This document shows positions 25,437-33,824 of a stretch of DNA of 64,000 nt, in pieces. Position 1 is the stretch's first letter, and each line of letters opens with the position of its first letter. The position numbers were made by a program, and so were the translations under genes. Location: the NCBI GenBank assembly GCA_016936555.1, contig JAFGXR010000108.1, positions 124,001 to 188,000 on the forward strand, written 5' to 3'. The notes under the pieces were generated by a model. That model saw only the letters and a list, made by a program, of their open reading frames with translations, did no database searches and had not been told where the DNA came from. Origin of the DNA: Spirochaetales bacterium. GTDB taxonomy: Bacteria; Spirochaetota; Spirochaetia; DSM-2461.

Positions 25437-26369
25437 ATGAAGAAATATGATGTTATCATCCTGGGTGCCGGCCCTGCGGGGCTGACGGCGGGAATCTATC
25501 TATCCAGAGCCAGGCAATCGGTTCTCATCCTCGATAAGGGGACGGTGGGAGGGCAGGTTATTCTGACCCATGCCGTCGCCAATTATCCGGGACTCCCCGA
25601 GTTGTCGGGATACAAGCTCGCTTCTGAAATGAAGAAACAGGCTGCTGATTTCGGCTGCGATATCCTCGGGAATACGTCTATCAAGGATTTCAATTTCAAA
25701 GGGGAAGAAAAAGTCGTAATCACCGATTCCGGAGAGTACAGCTCCCGGGCTGTCATCCTCGCCGTCGGCGGGCAGCCCCGAAAACTGGGACTGGAGTCGG
25801 AGGAAAAATTCCAGGGACGGGGAATTTCCTATTGCGCCACCTGTGACGGCGATTTTTTCACCGATCAGGATATCGTTGTTGTGGGAGGCGGTAACTCGGC
25901 GCTGGAAGAAGCTGTTTCGCTGACAACCTATGCCCGGTCCGTAACCATTATCCATCAGTTCGATCATTTTCAGGGCTATCCCCATGCTATCAAGGCGGCC
26001 GGGGATAACCCGAAAATACGGTTTATGATGGAATCGGAAATTCTTGAATTCACCGGGGATACAGATCTCACAGGTGTCCGGATTCTGAATAAAAGAGACG
26101 GATCGGAACAGCAGCTCGCCGTGACGGGTGCCTTTATCTTTATCGGCTATCAGCCGGGATCAAAACTCTTCGAGAATTGCGTCAGGCTCAATCAGAGAGG
26201 AGAGATTCTCGTGGATGAAATGATGGCGACCGATGTTCCGGGAGTTTTTGCCGCCGGTGATGTCCGGCAGAAAAAGTTCCGGCAGATCACGACAGCTGTG
26301 AGCGACGGCACGACAGCCGCGCTCGGGGTCATGGATTATCTCGTCGGACCCGATCCGGACAAGGAATAG
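25437..26369 (+). CDS. trxB: Thioredoxin reductase, probably not NADPH-specific
   Basis: 310 residues, the normal length of low-molecular-weight thioredoxin reductase. The FAD site is ILGAGPAGLTAGIYLSRA, the redox disulfide CATC is at 133-136 (SYCATCDGDF), and the second dinucleotide site is VVGGGNSALEEA. After it the NADPH 2'-phosphate signature HRRxxxR is replaced by HQFDHFQ, so both arginine positions are lost. NADH or another donor is therefore likely. It shares an operon with the atypical thioredoxin. A 13-bp stem terminator follows. Confidence 0.9.
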   Translation: MKKYDVIILGAGPAGLTAGIYLSRARQSVLILDKGTVGGQVILTHAVANYPGLPELSGYKLASEMKKQAADFGCDILGNTSIKDFNFKGEEKVVITDSGEYSSRAVILAVGGQPRKLGLESEEKFQGRGISYCATCDGDFFTDQDIVVVGGGNSALEEAVSLTTYARSVTIIHQFDHFQGYPHAIKAAGDNPKIRFMMESEILEFTGDTDLTGVRILNKRDGSEQQLAVTGAFIFIGYQPGSKLFENCVRLNQRGEILVDEMMATDVPGVFAAGDVRQKKFRQITTAVSDGTTAALGVMDYLVGPDPDKE

Positions 26370-26388
26370 GGAATATCATCTGTATAAA

Positions 26389-26431
26389 TCCGGGTTGCCT
26401 CCGGAGTGTGAATTCATTGAGGCAACCCGGA
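26389..26431. terminator. Terminator hairpin between trxB and the CoADR-like gene
   Basis: TCCGGGTTGCCTC (26389-26401) pairs perfectly with GAGGCAACCCGGA (26419-26431) around a 17-base loop, between convergent stops. Confidence 0.65.
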
Positions 26432-26438
26432 GGGATAC

Positions 26439-27785
26439 TTAACGGCAGCAGAGGTTCCTGGCAACTGATTCCGCTGCTACGACTATGGGATACATGGTCG
26501 GTGCCGCGGTCAGCAGCGGCTGTGTTCCGAACTGGAGAGTCGCCAGATCCATGGCTGACATGCCCTGCTGTATGGCGATTCCCAGAATATTGATCATTTC
26601 TCCCGTCGATTTGCCCCCGACGATCTGAGCGCCCATGACCGTTCCGTCACTTTTGGAAAAGATCAGTTTCACCGTAAGGGGAGATTTGTCCGGCAGAGTC
26701 CCGGGATGCCGGTCAACAGATGTGAATTTACCAATTTCGATATCGAAGTTCTCCTCATTCGCCGTTGTTTCCGTTATCCCGGCTGCTCCGAGAGCCAGAC
26801 CTTCAATGGCCGAAGAGAAGATTGAAATATTTCCTTTATTCTTTTTCACAAGTTTCAGTTTGTAAAGATTCATTCCCGCGACCCGGGCATCGAATGTGGC
26901 CGTGGAGGCCAGCATCAGCCTGTTGCTTTTTCTTGTAAAGAAATCCTTATGCTCAGCGCAGTCTCCCGCCGCATAGACATCGGCTAGGGATGTACGCTGA
27001 TATTCGTCAGTCCAGATCGCCCCGTATTGTCCGATGAAGATTCCCGCATCGGAGGCCAGTTTGTTATTGGGCCTGTAGCCGATAGACATGATAACGGCAT
27101 CGGCCGGAATTTCAGATCCGTTCTGAAATGCAACGGACTTGATTCTTCCCTTTTCACCTTTCAGTTCGGAAACGGTGTGGCCTGTGCGGATATCCATGCC
27201 CTGTTCCTTCAGTTTCGAGGCGACCAGTTCTGAGATGTCTTCGTCGAGAGCCATGGGAAGAACCCTGTTCAGCGATTCTACCAGAGTGACGTTTTTCCCT
27301 TCCTTGCGGAGTTCATCTCCCACTTCCACCCCTATGAAACCGGCGCCGATTACAACAATGTTCTTCGCATCGGCCAGCGGTTTCATGATGGTTTTCAGGT
27401 ATTCATAATCTTTGGGAATGGTATAGACGCCGTTCAGATCAGAGCCTTTAATCGGCGGTACGAATGGTGTGGAGCCTGTAGCCAGGATCAGTTTATCATA
27501 AGATACTACATGGTCTGTAGTTCGGATTTTTTTTTCTTTCACATCGAGAGACAGAGCTTCTTCTATTAAAAAATCCACTCCCAACTGTTTTATGGGATCG
27601 ATTCCCATTTTGTTTTCATCGATATTGTTCAGAGTTGAAAAAATATAAGGGATCCCGCAGGGTACCAGCGATATCTCTTCCTTTCTGATGACCAGGACGC
27701 TTTTTTCCTTGTGGGCGAGCTTTGCCGTTTTCGCCGCAATGAGCCCGGCAGCGGATCCTCCGATTACAACAACATCATAATTCAT
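26439..27785 (-). CDS. CoA-disulfide reductase / NADH oxidase-like flavoprotein
   Basis: 448 residues, good SD (AAGGAG). FAD site VVIGGSAAGLIAAKTAK, single redox-active Cys43 in LVPCGIPYIF, NAD site VVIGAGFIGVEVGDEL, and C-terminal dimerisation domain with GAQIVGGKSTGEMINILGIA. One active Cys instead of CxxxxC places it in the CoA-disulfide reductase, NADH oxidase and persulfide reductase group. No rhodanese domain is fused, which argues against the CoADR-Rhd type. The C-terminus ends in RNLCCR, an unusual Cys pair. Its promoter carries the same spacer palindrome as the NifX-like and thioredoxin-like promoters, so it likely belongs to the same regulon. Confidence 0.88.
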   Translation of the reverse strand: MNYDVVVIGGSAAGLIAAKTAKLAHKEKSVLVIRKEEISLVPCGIPYIFSTLNNIDENKMGIDPIKQLGVDFLIEEALSLDVKEKKIRTTDHVVSYDKLILATGSTPFVPPIKGSDLNGVYTIPKDYEYLKTIMKPLADAKNIVVIGAGFIGVEVGDELRKEGKNVTLVESLNRVLPMALDEDISELVASKLKEQGMDIRTGHTVSELKGEKGRIKSVAFQNGSEIPADAVIMSIGYRPNNKLASDAGIFIGQYGAIWTDEYQRTSLADVYAAGDCAEHKDFFTRKSNRLMLASTATFDARVAGMNLYKLKLVKKNKGNISIFSSAIEGLALGAAGITETTANEENFDIEIGKFTSVDRHPGTLPDKSPLTVKLIFSKSDGTVMGAQIVGGKSTGEMINILGIAIQQGMSAMDLATLQFGTQPLLTAAPTMYPIVVAAESVARNLCCR

Positions 27786-27833
27786 TTCACATACTCCTTA
27801 CCGCATTATACGGTTCAATAAATTCCTGAATCC

Positions 27834-27862
27834 ACTTTATTGTGCATATGCAAATTAATCAA
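27834..27862 (-). promoter_or_regulatory. Promoter of the CoADR-like gene with operator in the spacer
   Basis: On the minus strand, TTGATT (27857-27862), 17-base spacer, TAAAGT (27834-27839). The spacer contains TGTGCATATGCAAA (plus-strand reading, 27841-27854), one mismatch short of the palindrome in the other two promoters. A TATAAT further downstream could be a second start. Confidence 0.65.
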
Positions 27863-27926
27863 TCCGTAAAAAGGGGGAATCATAAAACCCGGATGTATAG
27901 GAATATATCTATATAGAATTATTTTT

Positions 27927-27955
27927 TTTACAAAAATCAGTATATGTCTTATAAT
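27927..27955 (+). promoter_or_regulatory. Promoter of fhs
   Basis: TTTACA (27927-27932), 17-base spacer, perfect TATAAT (27950-27955), 30 bases before the ATG. Confidence 0.8.
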
Positions 27956-27985
27956 CTAACAATAGAAAAATTTTATGGAGGCACT

Positions 27986-29746
27986 ATGTCTGTAAGGAAA
28001 GTAAAACCGGTACCCTCGGATCTGGATATCGCCCAGGCGGCGGAAGTTCAGCCTATTCTCGAAATCGCCGAATCGATCGGCATTGCCAAGGATGATATTA
28101 TACTCTATGGCCCTTATAAGGGAAAGGTAAAGCTCGATGCGATCAAACACGCACCGGCAGGGAAGAAAGCCAAATACATTGATGTTACAGCCATCACTCC
28201 TACACCGCTTGGAGAAGGAAAGTCCACGACCACAGTCGGACTGACCGAAGGATTGGGATATCTCGGTAAAAAAGCGGCTTGTGCCATCAGACAGCCTTCC
28301 ATGGGACCGACTTTCGGAATCAAGGGCGGAGCGGCCGGAGGCGGGTACAGCCAGGTCATTCCCATGGAGGACTTCAACCTTCATCTGACCGGTGACCTCC
28401 ATGCCATCACAGCGGCCCACAACCTGACCGCCGCAGCTATCGACGCCAGAATCTATCACGAAAGCCGCTGGAGCGATTCCTTTCTGGAAAAACAGGGCTT
28501 GAAAAGACTCAATATCGATCCCGATAACGTCTCCTGGAGACGGGTTGTCGATATCAACGACCGATCGCTCAGAAATATCATTATCGGTATGGGAGAGAAA
28601 GCCGACGGCGTTCTCCGGGAAACAGGCTTCGACATAACCGTAGCCAGCGAAATCATGGCCATTCTGGCTCTGGCCAGCGATCTGAAGGATATGCGCGAGA
28701 GAATCGGTAGGATGATCGTCGCCTACAACACAAAGGGCGAGCCCATTACAGCGGAAGATATCGGCACGGCCGGAGCCATGACCGTTCTGATGAAAGACGC
28801 CATTATGCCCAACCTGATGCAGACTCTCGAGGGACAGCCCGCATTCGTCCATGCCGGTCCCTTTGCCAATATCGCCCATGGAAACAGTTCCATTATCGCC
28901 GATAAAGTGGCTTCGGGCTATGTCGATTACCTCGTTACCGAATCGGGATTCGGTGCCGATATCGGTATGGAGAAATTCTTCAATATCAAATGCCGCAACT
29001 CCGGCATGATCCCCGACGCTGTCGTTCTCGTGGCGACTGTCAGAGCCTTGAAAATGCACGGAGGCGGACCGAAGGTAACTCCCGGAAGAGACCTTGACCC
29101 CGTGTATAAAGAGGAAAATCTCGAACTGGTGGAGAAAGGCTGTGACAATCTTATGGCCCACATCAAAAATGCCAGGCGCTTCGGAATCCCCGTTGTCGTG
29201 GCTATCAATACATTCCCGACCGATACGGCGGCGGAGCAGGAAATCGTCCGGAAAAAAGCTGTTGAAGCCGGGGCCTTTGATGCCGTCATCGCCAACCACT
29301 GGGCTGACGGAGGAGAAGGGGCGGCCGATCTGGCGGAAGCGGTTATCAAAGCCTGTGAAGAGCCTTCAAATTTCGAATATCTGTACGATCTGGAAAAATC
29401 CATTAAAGATAAAATCGAAGTTCTGGCGAAAGAGATGTACGGCGCCGACGGTGTCGAGTATTCCGCTGAAGCCAACAGGAAGATCAAGCAGTTCACCGAT
29501 CTCGGATACGGTGATCTTCCCATCTGTATGGCGAAAACCCACCTGTCCCTTTCTCATGATCCGCTGTTGAAAGGAGCTCCGAAGGGATTTACCTTTCCCA
29601 TTACGGATATCCGCCTGAGTGCCGGTGCGGGATTCCTCTATCCGCTGGCCGGCGATGTGAGAACCATGCCCGGACTGGGAACCAAACCGGCTTATATGAG
29701 CATCGATATCGATCCGGAGACCGGAAAGGTTACGGGACTGTTCTGA
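27986..29746 (+). CDS. fhs: Formate--tetrahydrofolate ligase
   Basis: 586 residues from the ATG at 27986 (SD GGAGG, 4 bases upstream); a start at 27944 would fall inside the -10 region. It makes 10-formyl-tetrahydrofolate from formate, ATP and tetrahydrofolate. The ATP loop is [11 protein letters not shown] near residue 72. Other family blocks are [19 protein letters not shown] and [13 protein letters not shown]. It feeds purine synthesis or acetogenic-type one-carbon flow, and links to the glycine cleavage genes at the end of the window. Strong promoter and terminator mark a single-gene unit. Confidence 0.97.
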   Translation: MSVRKVKPVPSDLDIAQAAEVQPILEIAESIGIAKDDIILYGPYKGKVKLDAIKHAPAGKKAKYIDVTAITPTPLGEGKSTTTVGLTEGLGYLGKKAACAIRQPSMGPTFGIKGGAAGGGYSQVIPMEDFNLHLTGDLHAITAAHNLTAAAIDARIYHESRWSDSFLEKQGLKRLNIDPDNVSWRRVVDINDRSLRNIIIGMGEKADGVLRETGFDITVASEIMAILALASDLKDMRERIGRMIVAYNTKGEPITAEDIGTAGAMTVLMKDAIMPNLMQTLEGQPAFVHAGPFANIAHGNSSIIADKVASGYVDYLVTESGFGADIGMEKFFNIKCRNSGMIPDAVVLVATVRALKMHGGGPKVTPGRDLDPVYKEENLELVEKGCDNLMAHIKNARRFGIPVVVAINTFPTDTAAEQEIVRKKAVEAGAFDAVIANHWADGGEGAADLAEAVIKACEEPSNFEYLYDLEKSIKDKIEVLAKEMYGADGVEYSAEANRKIKQFTDLGYGDLPICMAKTHLSLSHDPLLKGAPKGFTFPITDIRLSAGAGFLYPLAGDVRTMPGLGTKPAYMSIDIDPETGKVTGLF

Positions 29747-29773
29747 TAGGTAAGAGCAGATTCGAGCTCCAGG

Positions 29774-29804
29774 AAAAAAGGATCCCCGCCGGGGTCCTTT
29801 TTTT
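29774..29804. terminator. Terminator after fhs, possibly bidirectional
   Basis: AAAAAAGGATCCCC and GGGGTCCTTTTTTT form a hairpin with a GCC loop and one bulged T, flanked by A and T runs. It also lies at the end of the convergent histidine kinase gene. Confidence 0.85.
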
Positions 29805-31255
29805 CAGCTCAGTGGTATAATCATTTCCAGTGTAAACGGGGCTCCATTCCCGCCTCTGTGCCATATGATATACCCTCCCAGAATCTCCAGGCGTTCTCTA
29901 ATACCGGTTAACCCCATACCCGGCTTGATAAAATCCGGATTAACTCCGTCGTTTTCAATTGCGAGCAAAAGTTCTTTATCTTTTGCCTCTGCCCTTATCG
30001 TAACTGAAGCGGCCTCACCGTGTCTTACCGCATTGGATACCGCTTCCTGTATGATTCGGTATATATGTTCCTTTTGAGACCATTCCAGAGTTATAGTCTC
30101 AGATGCTGTTTTTTTTAAACGGACCGGAATCCTGAATGTCTCCTCCATGGCGGACGCAGTTTCTCCGAGAAAGGGAAATAACAGAAATCTCATGGGAAAA
30201 TTGCGTTTGCTGTCGGCAAGGTTTCTTATTTCATCAATGGCTGAGCTTAAGAGGGAATGAATGTGATTGAGGATCTCATCTTTTACCTTTTCGCTGTCTC
30301 TTTTTTTCATGATCTGATTAATCAGCATTTTACTCAAGGCCAGATTCTGTGATATGCCGTCATGGAGTGTCCGGGCCAATTCTTTTTGAGTCTGATCTAT
30401 ATAGAAGTCCAATTCCTTCTGCCGGGTTTCCTTCCGGAGGAGAACTTCCAGGGGGAGAGAAAGCATTTCGGAAAAAAAACGTACGGTGTTAAAAGAGGTG
30501 TCTGAAAAGATCTTTTTCTGGCGAAAATAGAATGCCGTCATACCTACCAGTTTTTGAAAATAATAAACAGGTGCTGCAATTAATGTCTTAAACCCGGATT
30601 CTCCGGGCAGATCTTCAAAAACAACAGGAAAAATGCTGCCGATGAGCATCTGAAACAGCTTTTCTGAAGACAGCGTATATTCCTGCTCATCGTCAGGATA
30701 GGATCGGATGATTTCGCAGCGACCATTCCTGTAAAGATAAATTTCGCTTTGATCGAAATTGAGCATTTCCCTGAGTTCTTCCAGACTTTCGGACGTGCCG
30801 CCGAACTCCAGGGCGGCACGACCCGCTTTTTCCAGATGGATTCCCCTGACCTGAAGATCCCTGAGTTCTTTTTCCGATGTAATATCCCTGTCAAATCCGA
30901 ATATTTTTTCCACTCTGTCATCAGATGATCTGGATATGACCGTAGCCAGAGTCAGAATCCAGTGCCAGTTCCCCTCTCTGTCGGCAATGCGGTATTCGAC
31001 GAAGAGATTTTCGTCTTTCCCCTGATGGAGCCTTTTTAATCCCTGAAGGTACGATTCCAGGTCGTCGGAATGAATCTTTCCTACGAAGCGGTTATTCATC
31101 ATGTCTTCACCGGAGAGCCCGATATTCCGGAGAGGCTTGCTCAGGGAAGAATATTTATTAATAAAATCGGCCGCAAAAAAACCGGATTCATAGAGATTCC
31201 TGTTTGTCTTTTCGCCATAGAGGATTTCGAGAAAGTCGGTAATCCTGTCATGCAT
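29804..31255 (-). CDS. Cytoplasmic PAS-GAF sensor histidine kinase (NarL-partner type)
   Basis: 483 residues from the ATG at 31255 (SD GAGGAA), overlapping the regulator gene by 8 bases. A PAS domain (HSDDLESYLQGLKRLHQGKD, FGFDRDITSEKEL) is followed by a GAF-like region (about 145-275). The HisKA_3 dimerisation helix has the phospho-acceptor in TLHDGISQNLA (near 298), and the ATPase has IIQEAVSNAVRHGEA, ENDGV and GMGLTGIRERL. There are no membrane segments, so it should sense an internal signal, possibly redox or a small ligand. Its partner is the NarL-type regulator encoded just upstream. Confidence 0.9.
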   Translation of the reverse strand: MHDRITDFLEILYGEKTNRNLYESGFFAADFINKYSSLSKPLRNIGLSGEDMMNNRFVGKIHSDDLESYLQGLKRLHQGKDENLFVEYRIADREGNWHWILTLATVISRSSDDRVEKIFGFDRDITSEKELRDLQVRGIHLEKAGRAALEFGGTSESLEELREMLNFDQSEIYLYRNGRCEIIRSYPDDEQEYTLSSEKLFQMLIGSIFPVVFEDLPGESGFKTLIAAPVYYFQKLVGMTAFYFRQKKIFSDTSFNTVRFFSEMLSLPLEVLLRKETRQKELDFYIDQTQKELARTLHDGISQNLALSKMLINQIMKKRDSEKVKDEILNHIHSLLSSAIDEIRNLADSKRNFPMRFLLFPFLGETASAMEETFRIPVRLKKTASETITLEWSQKEHIYRIIQEAVSNAVRHGEAASVTIRAEAKDKELLLAIENDGVNPDFIKPGMGLTGIRERLEILGGYIIWHRGGNGAPFTLEMIIPLS

Positions 31256-31883
31256 CTGGCATTTCCTCACCGGCGGCAAAACGGAGTAATGACAATTTGT
31301 CCTTGATACCGAGTTTCCTGTAGATGCTGGATTTGTGATTTTCCACTGTTTTCTGACTGATGCAGAGTTTTATCGCAATGTCGTTAATTCCCTCTTCTTT
31401 TATCAGCTGTTCATAGATTTGCTGTTCTCTGGGAGAGAGAATTCCGGGAGCATCTCCGGTGCTGATCCTCTTCCCTCTGAAACGGATCATTTTTTTTATC
31501 ATTATCTGATCAATATAGATCATTCCCTTCGAAAGATTCGTCAGACAGTTCTCCAATTCCATCAGGCCGGAGTTTTTGGTCACGAACCCGGTCAGCCCCA
31601 GGGAGAAGAGTTTATAGAGAACCGATAATTCCTCGTTGATGGTCAGGCAGACTGTTTTGACCGGAATCTTTTCTCTGTTAACGTGGGAGAGAATATCTAT
31701 TCCGGAACCGTCGGTCAGTGTCAGATCGAATATAAGTATGTCCAGATCAAGAGAATCGAGTGCATTGATTGCATCGTTAACAGAGCCGCCATAATGCAGA
31801 GTGGAGCAGAGGGGCAGCTTTTCTATCAGACTGCCCGCTCCCTCTCGAAAAATCTTATGATCATCTATGAAGAGAATGTTCAA
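31248..31883 (-). CDS. NarL/FixJ-family response regulator
   Basis: 211 residues from a TTG start at 31883 (SD GGAG, 7 bases upstream). The receiver domain has the acidic pair in FIDDHKIF, the phospho-acceptor in LIFDLTLTDGSG and the Lys in FVTKNSG. The C-terminal LuxR-type helix-turn-helix reads LSPREQQIYEQLIKE with ISQKTVENHKSSIYRKL. It is the first gene of a two-gene unit with its kinase. Two TATAAT-like boxes lie within 60 bases upstream but with poor -35 elements. Targets are unknown. Confidence 0.92.
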   Translation of the reverse strand: MNILFIDDHKIFREGAGSLIEKLPLCSTLHYGGSVNDAINALDSLDLDILIFDLTLTDGSGIDILSHVNREKIPVKTVCLTINEELSVLYKLFSLGLTGFVTKNSGLMELENCLTNLSKGMIYIDQIMIKKMIRFRGKRISTGDAPGILSPREQQIYEQLIKEEGINDIAIKLCISQKTVENHKSSIYRKLGIKDKLSLLRFAAGEEMPDA

Positions 31884-32088
31884 TAATGACTCCGCTAATT
31901 TTATTTTTATAGTAAATTATACAGAGATTATAGAATCCCATCGCCGTTAGTACTATTCTTTTTTTGTCCTGATTATTGTCCGGATCGGGAATAAATCCCG
32001 GGAGGATGTGCCGCAGCAAAATACAGCACTTAAAGTACAGCTCAGACTGCAAAGAGGCAAGCTATGATATGGGTCAGGGCTTTTGCAC
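31884..32088. other. Intergenic region between response regulator and ankyrin gene
   Basis: 205 bases without a credible gene. It holds two TATAAT-like boxes for the regulator and a small hairpin, CGGGA-ATAAA-TCCCG, near 31986-32000. I see no clear terminator for the ankyrin-protein gene. Confidence 0.4.
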
Positions 32089-33006
32089 TCAGGATTCTGC
32101 TTCATCGGTTTTGTCGGGAACAACTTCCCAGAATCCTTCATAATACATATCGTTGAATTTCCAGTAGATATCGGAATCCTTCATGTTCTTATTGGCGGAG
32201 ATATAGTCCCAGACATTCTTGCCCGCGCTGTCATAGGCTTTCAGATCGGCACCGCTCTCGAAAAGAAGTTCCACATTTTCCGGATTATAGCCGGCAGCTG
32301 CCAGCATAATCAGGGTGCGGCCGTCACCGTCCCGCTTTGCGCGGCTCACCCCGAGATCGAACAGGTAGGCGAAAACTCCGGGATCTTCATTGAGTTCCGC
32401 CGCCACCATGATGGCTGTCCGCCCCGTACTGTCTCTTTTTTCGGGATCGGATCCGCCTCTGATCAGAGCTTCGGTAATACCGGTGTAGCTGTTCCTGGCG
32501 GCAGCATACATGAGCGCTGTAAAACCGGTATCGCTGTTCCTCTGCGATACATCGGCCCCGTATTCTATGAGCATATCAATGATTTCGCCCTGAATGCTCC
32601 AGCTGGCTGCTGTCATAAGTACAGAGTAGCCTCTGGAATCGACCGCGTTTACATTTGCGCCCTTTTGGAGAAGCATTTTTGCAATATCGGTATTCCGGTT
32701 CATGGCAACGGCAAACATAATGGGGGTCCAGTTGTTTCCGGCTCTGAAATTAATCTCCGGTCCCTTATCGAGGAGCTTGGAGATAACTTCAATATCTTCT
32801 GTCAGGCCGGCGGCATAAGTAAGCGCCGTGTATCCAAGAGAATCGACTCTGTTCACATCGGACCCGGATTCTAGCTCTTTTTCAAGCTGATCGGCTTTTA
32901 CGTTTTTCCAGTAATTCTGATCGTGCGGCCAGGACGGTGTTTCCGAGGCTACAAGCAGAGATAGAGACAGGATTATAAATAGTATGGAGAGAAACAGTTT
33001 CTTCAT
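32089..33006 (-). CDS. Exported ankyrin-repeat protein
   Basis: 305 residues from the ATG at 33006. The N-terminus is a signal peptide (KKLFLSILFIILSLSLLVAS). At least six ankyrin repeats follow, seen in GYTALTYAA, NWTPIMFAVAM, GYSVLMTAA, GFTALMYAA, GRTAIMVAAEL and GRTLIMLAAAG, each with its loop Asp/Asn. The C-terminal 40 residues are rich in Trp, Tyr and Asp. Ankyrin repeats bind proteins, so a periplasmic scaffold or inhibitor is plausible. It lies 32 bases downstream of the solute-binding-protein gene and is probably cotranscribed with it. Confidence 0.85.
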   Translation of the reverse strand: MKKLFLSILFIILSLSLLVASETPSWPHDQNYWKNVKADQLEKELESGSDVNRVDSLGYTALTYAAGLTEDIEVISKLLDKGPEINFRAGNNWTPIMFAVAMNRNTDIAKMLLQKGANVNAVDSRGYSVLMTAASWSIQGEIIDMLIEYGADVSQRNSDTGFTALMYAAARNSYTGITEALIRGGSDPEKRDSTGRTAIMVAAELNEDPGVFAYLFDLGVSRAKRDGDGRTLIMLAAAGYNPENVELLFESGADLKAYDSAGKNVWDYISANKNMKDSDIYWKFNDMYYEGFWEVVPDKTDEAES

Positions 33007-33038
33007 ATGGTTACTATACACTGAAGATCGGTGAGCGT

Positions 33039-33776
33039 CTAATTCTCCTTCTGATTATAACACGCCTCAATGTAACTGTTGAAAACCTCTAAAAAAGCAG
33101 GGTATCTTTTTAGAAAATCTTTTGAAAAATAAACCATCAGAGGTTTATCCAGATTATGGAAAACTTGAATTTTGTCTTCCCCAAGATTTTTTTTAATTAT
33201 ATTCTCCATTACCTGGCTGTTGGCAAGAACCGCATCGACCCTGCCTGCCAGCAGCATCTGATATAATAATTCCGTGGTATGGGGTACCGCTGTTACATTA
33301 TATTCCTGAGAGATCATCCATTTGAGCATGTTCGATCCGAAAAATCCTCCGACTCTGGCTTTTTGTCTGAATTCGGGATCATCGGGGTTCAGGGGATTCT
33401 CTTTCAGCAGATACCAGTTCCAGTCCTGTTCTGCAATGATGCCGGACTTAACAGCGAAACTGTCTCTTTCGAGATTTTGGGAAGCGGCGAAAAATCCGTC
33501 CGCTTCTCCTGTTTGAACCATGTGCTGGGCTCTTTCCCATGGTACAACATGAATTTCAAGCTCAATGTCCATTTTTTCAAAAATGCATCGGACCCGGTCG
33601 ACAGCAATTCCCCGGAATTGCTGTCCCGCCACAAGCGGTTGATCAGTCATTCCTTCCGGATAACTTCCGTATGGATCTAGGTTATGTGTTGAAAGAACAA
33701 CTTTCTCCTGTGCTGTTAAGGAAAACACCGAGTAAAGCAGAAAGAAAACCGGTATTGAATTTTTCAAGAGTTTCAT
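33039..33776 (-). CDS. Periplasmic solute-binding protein (family 3-like), no transporter nearby
   Basis: 245 residues with a signal peptide (NSIPVFFLLYSVFSLTAQ). The fold of SBP_bac_3 is indicated by FRGIAVDRVRCIFEKMDIELEI near the start, in pieces, PWERAQHMVQTGEADGFF in the middle and LLAGRVDAVLANSQVMENII near the end. Polar amino acids are the usual ligands of this family. No permease or ATPase gene is adjacent, so it may instead feed a sensor or share another transporter. It is cotranscribed with the ankyrin protein. Confidence 0.83.
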   Translation of the reverse strand: MKLLKNSIPVFFLLYSVFSLTAQEKVVLSTHNLDPYGSYPEGMTDQPLVAGQQFRGIAVDRVRCIFEKMDIELEIHVVPWERAQHMVQTGEADGFFAASQNLERDSFAVKSGIIAEQDWNWYLLKENPLNPDDPEFRQKARVGGFFGSNMLKWMISQEYNVTAVPHTTELLYQMLLAGRVDAVLANSQVMENIIKKNLGEDKIQVFHNLDKPLMVYFSKDFLKRYPAFLEVFNSYIEACYNQKEN

Positions 33777-33824
33777 CCTTTCATGACCATATCCTGTAAT
33801 TATAGGTTCAAAAAAAAAATCTGT

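Noticed and set aside
27956-29299. 447-codon minus-strand ORF opposite fhs
   Set aside because: Covers fhs, whose family motifs are all present. No promoter or SD for the antisense frame.
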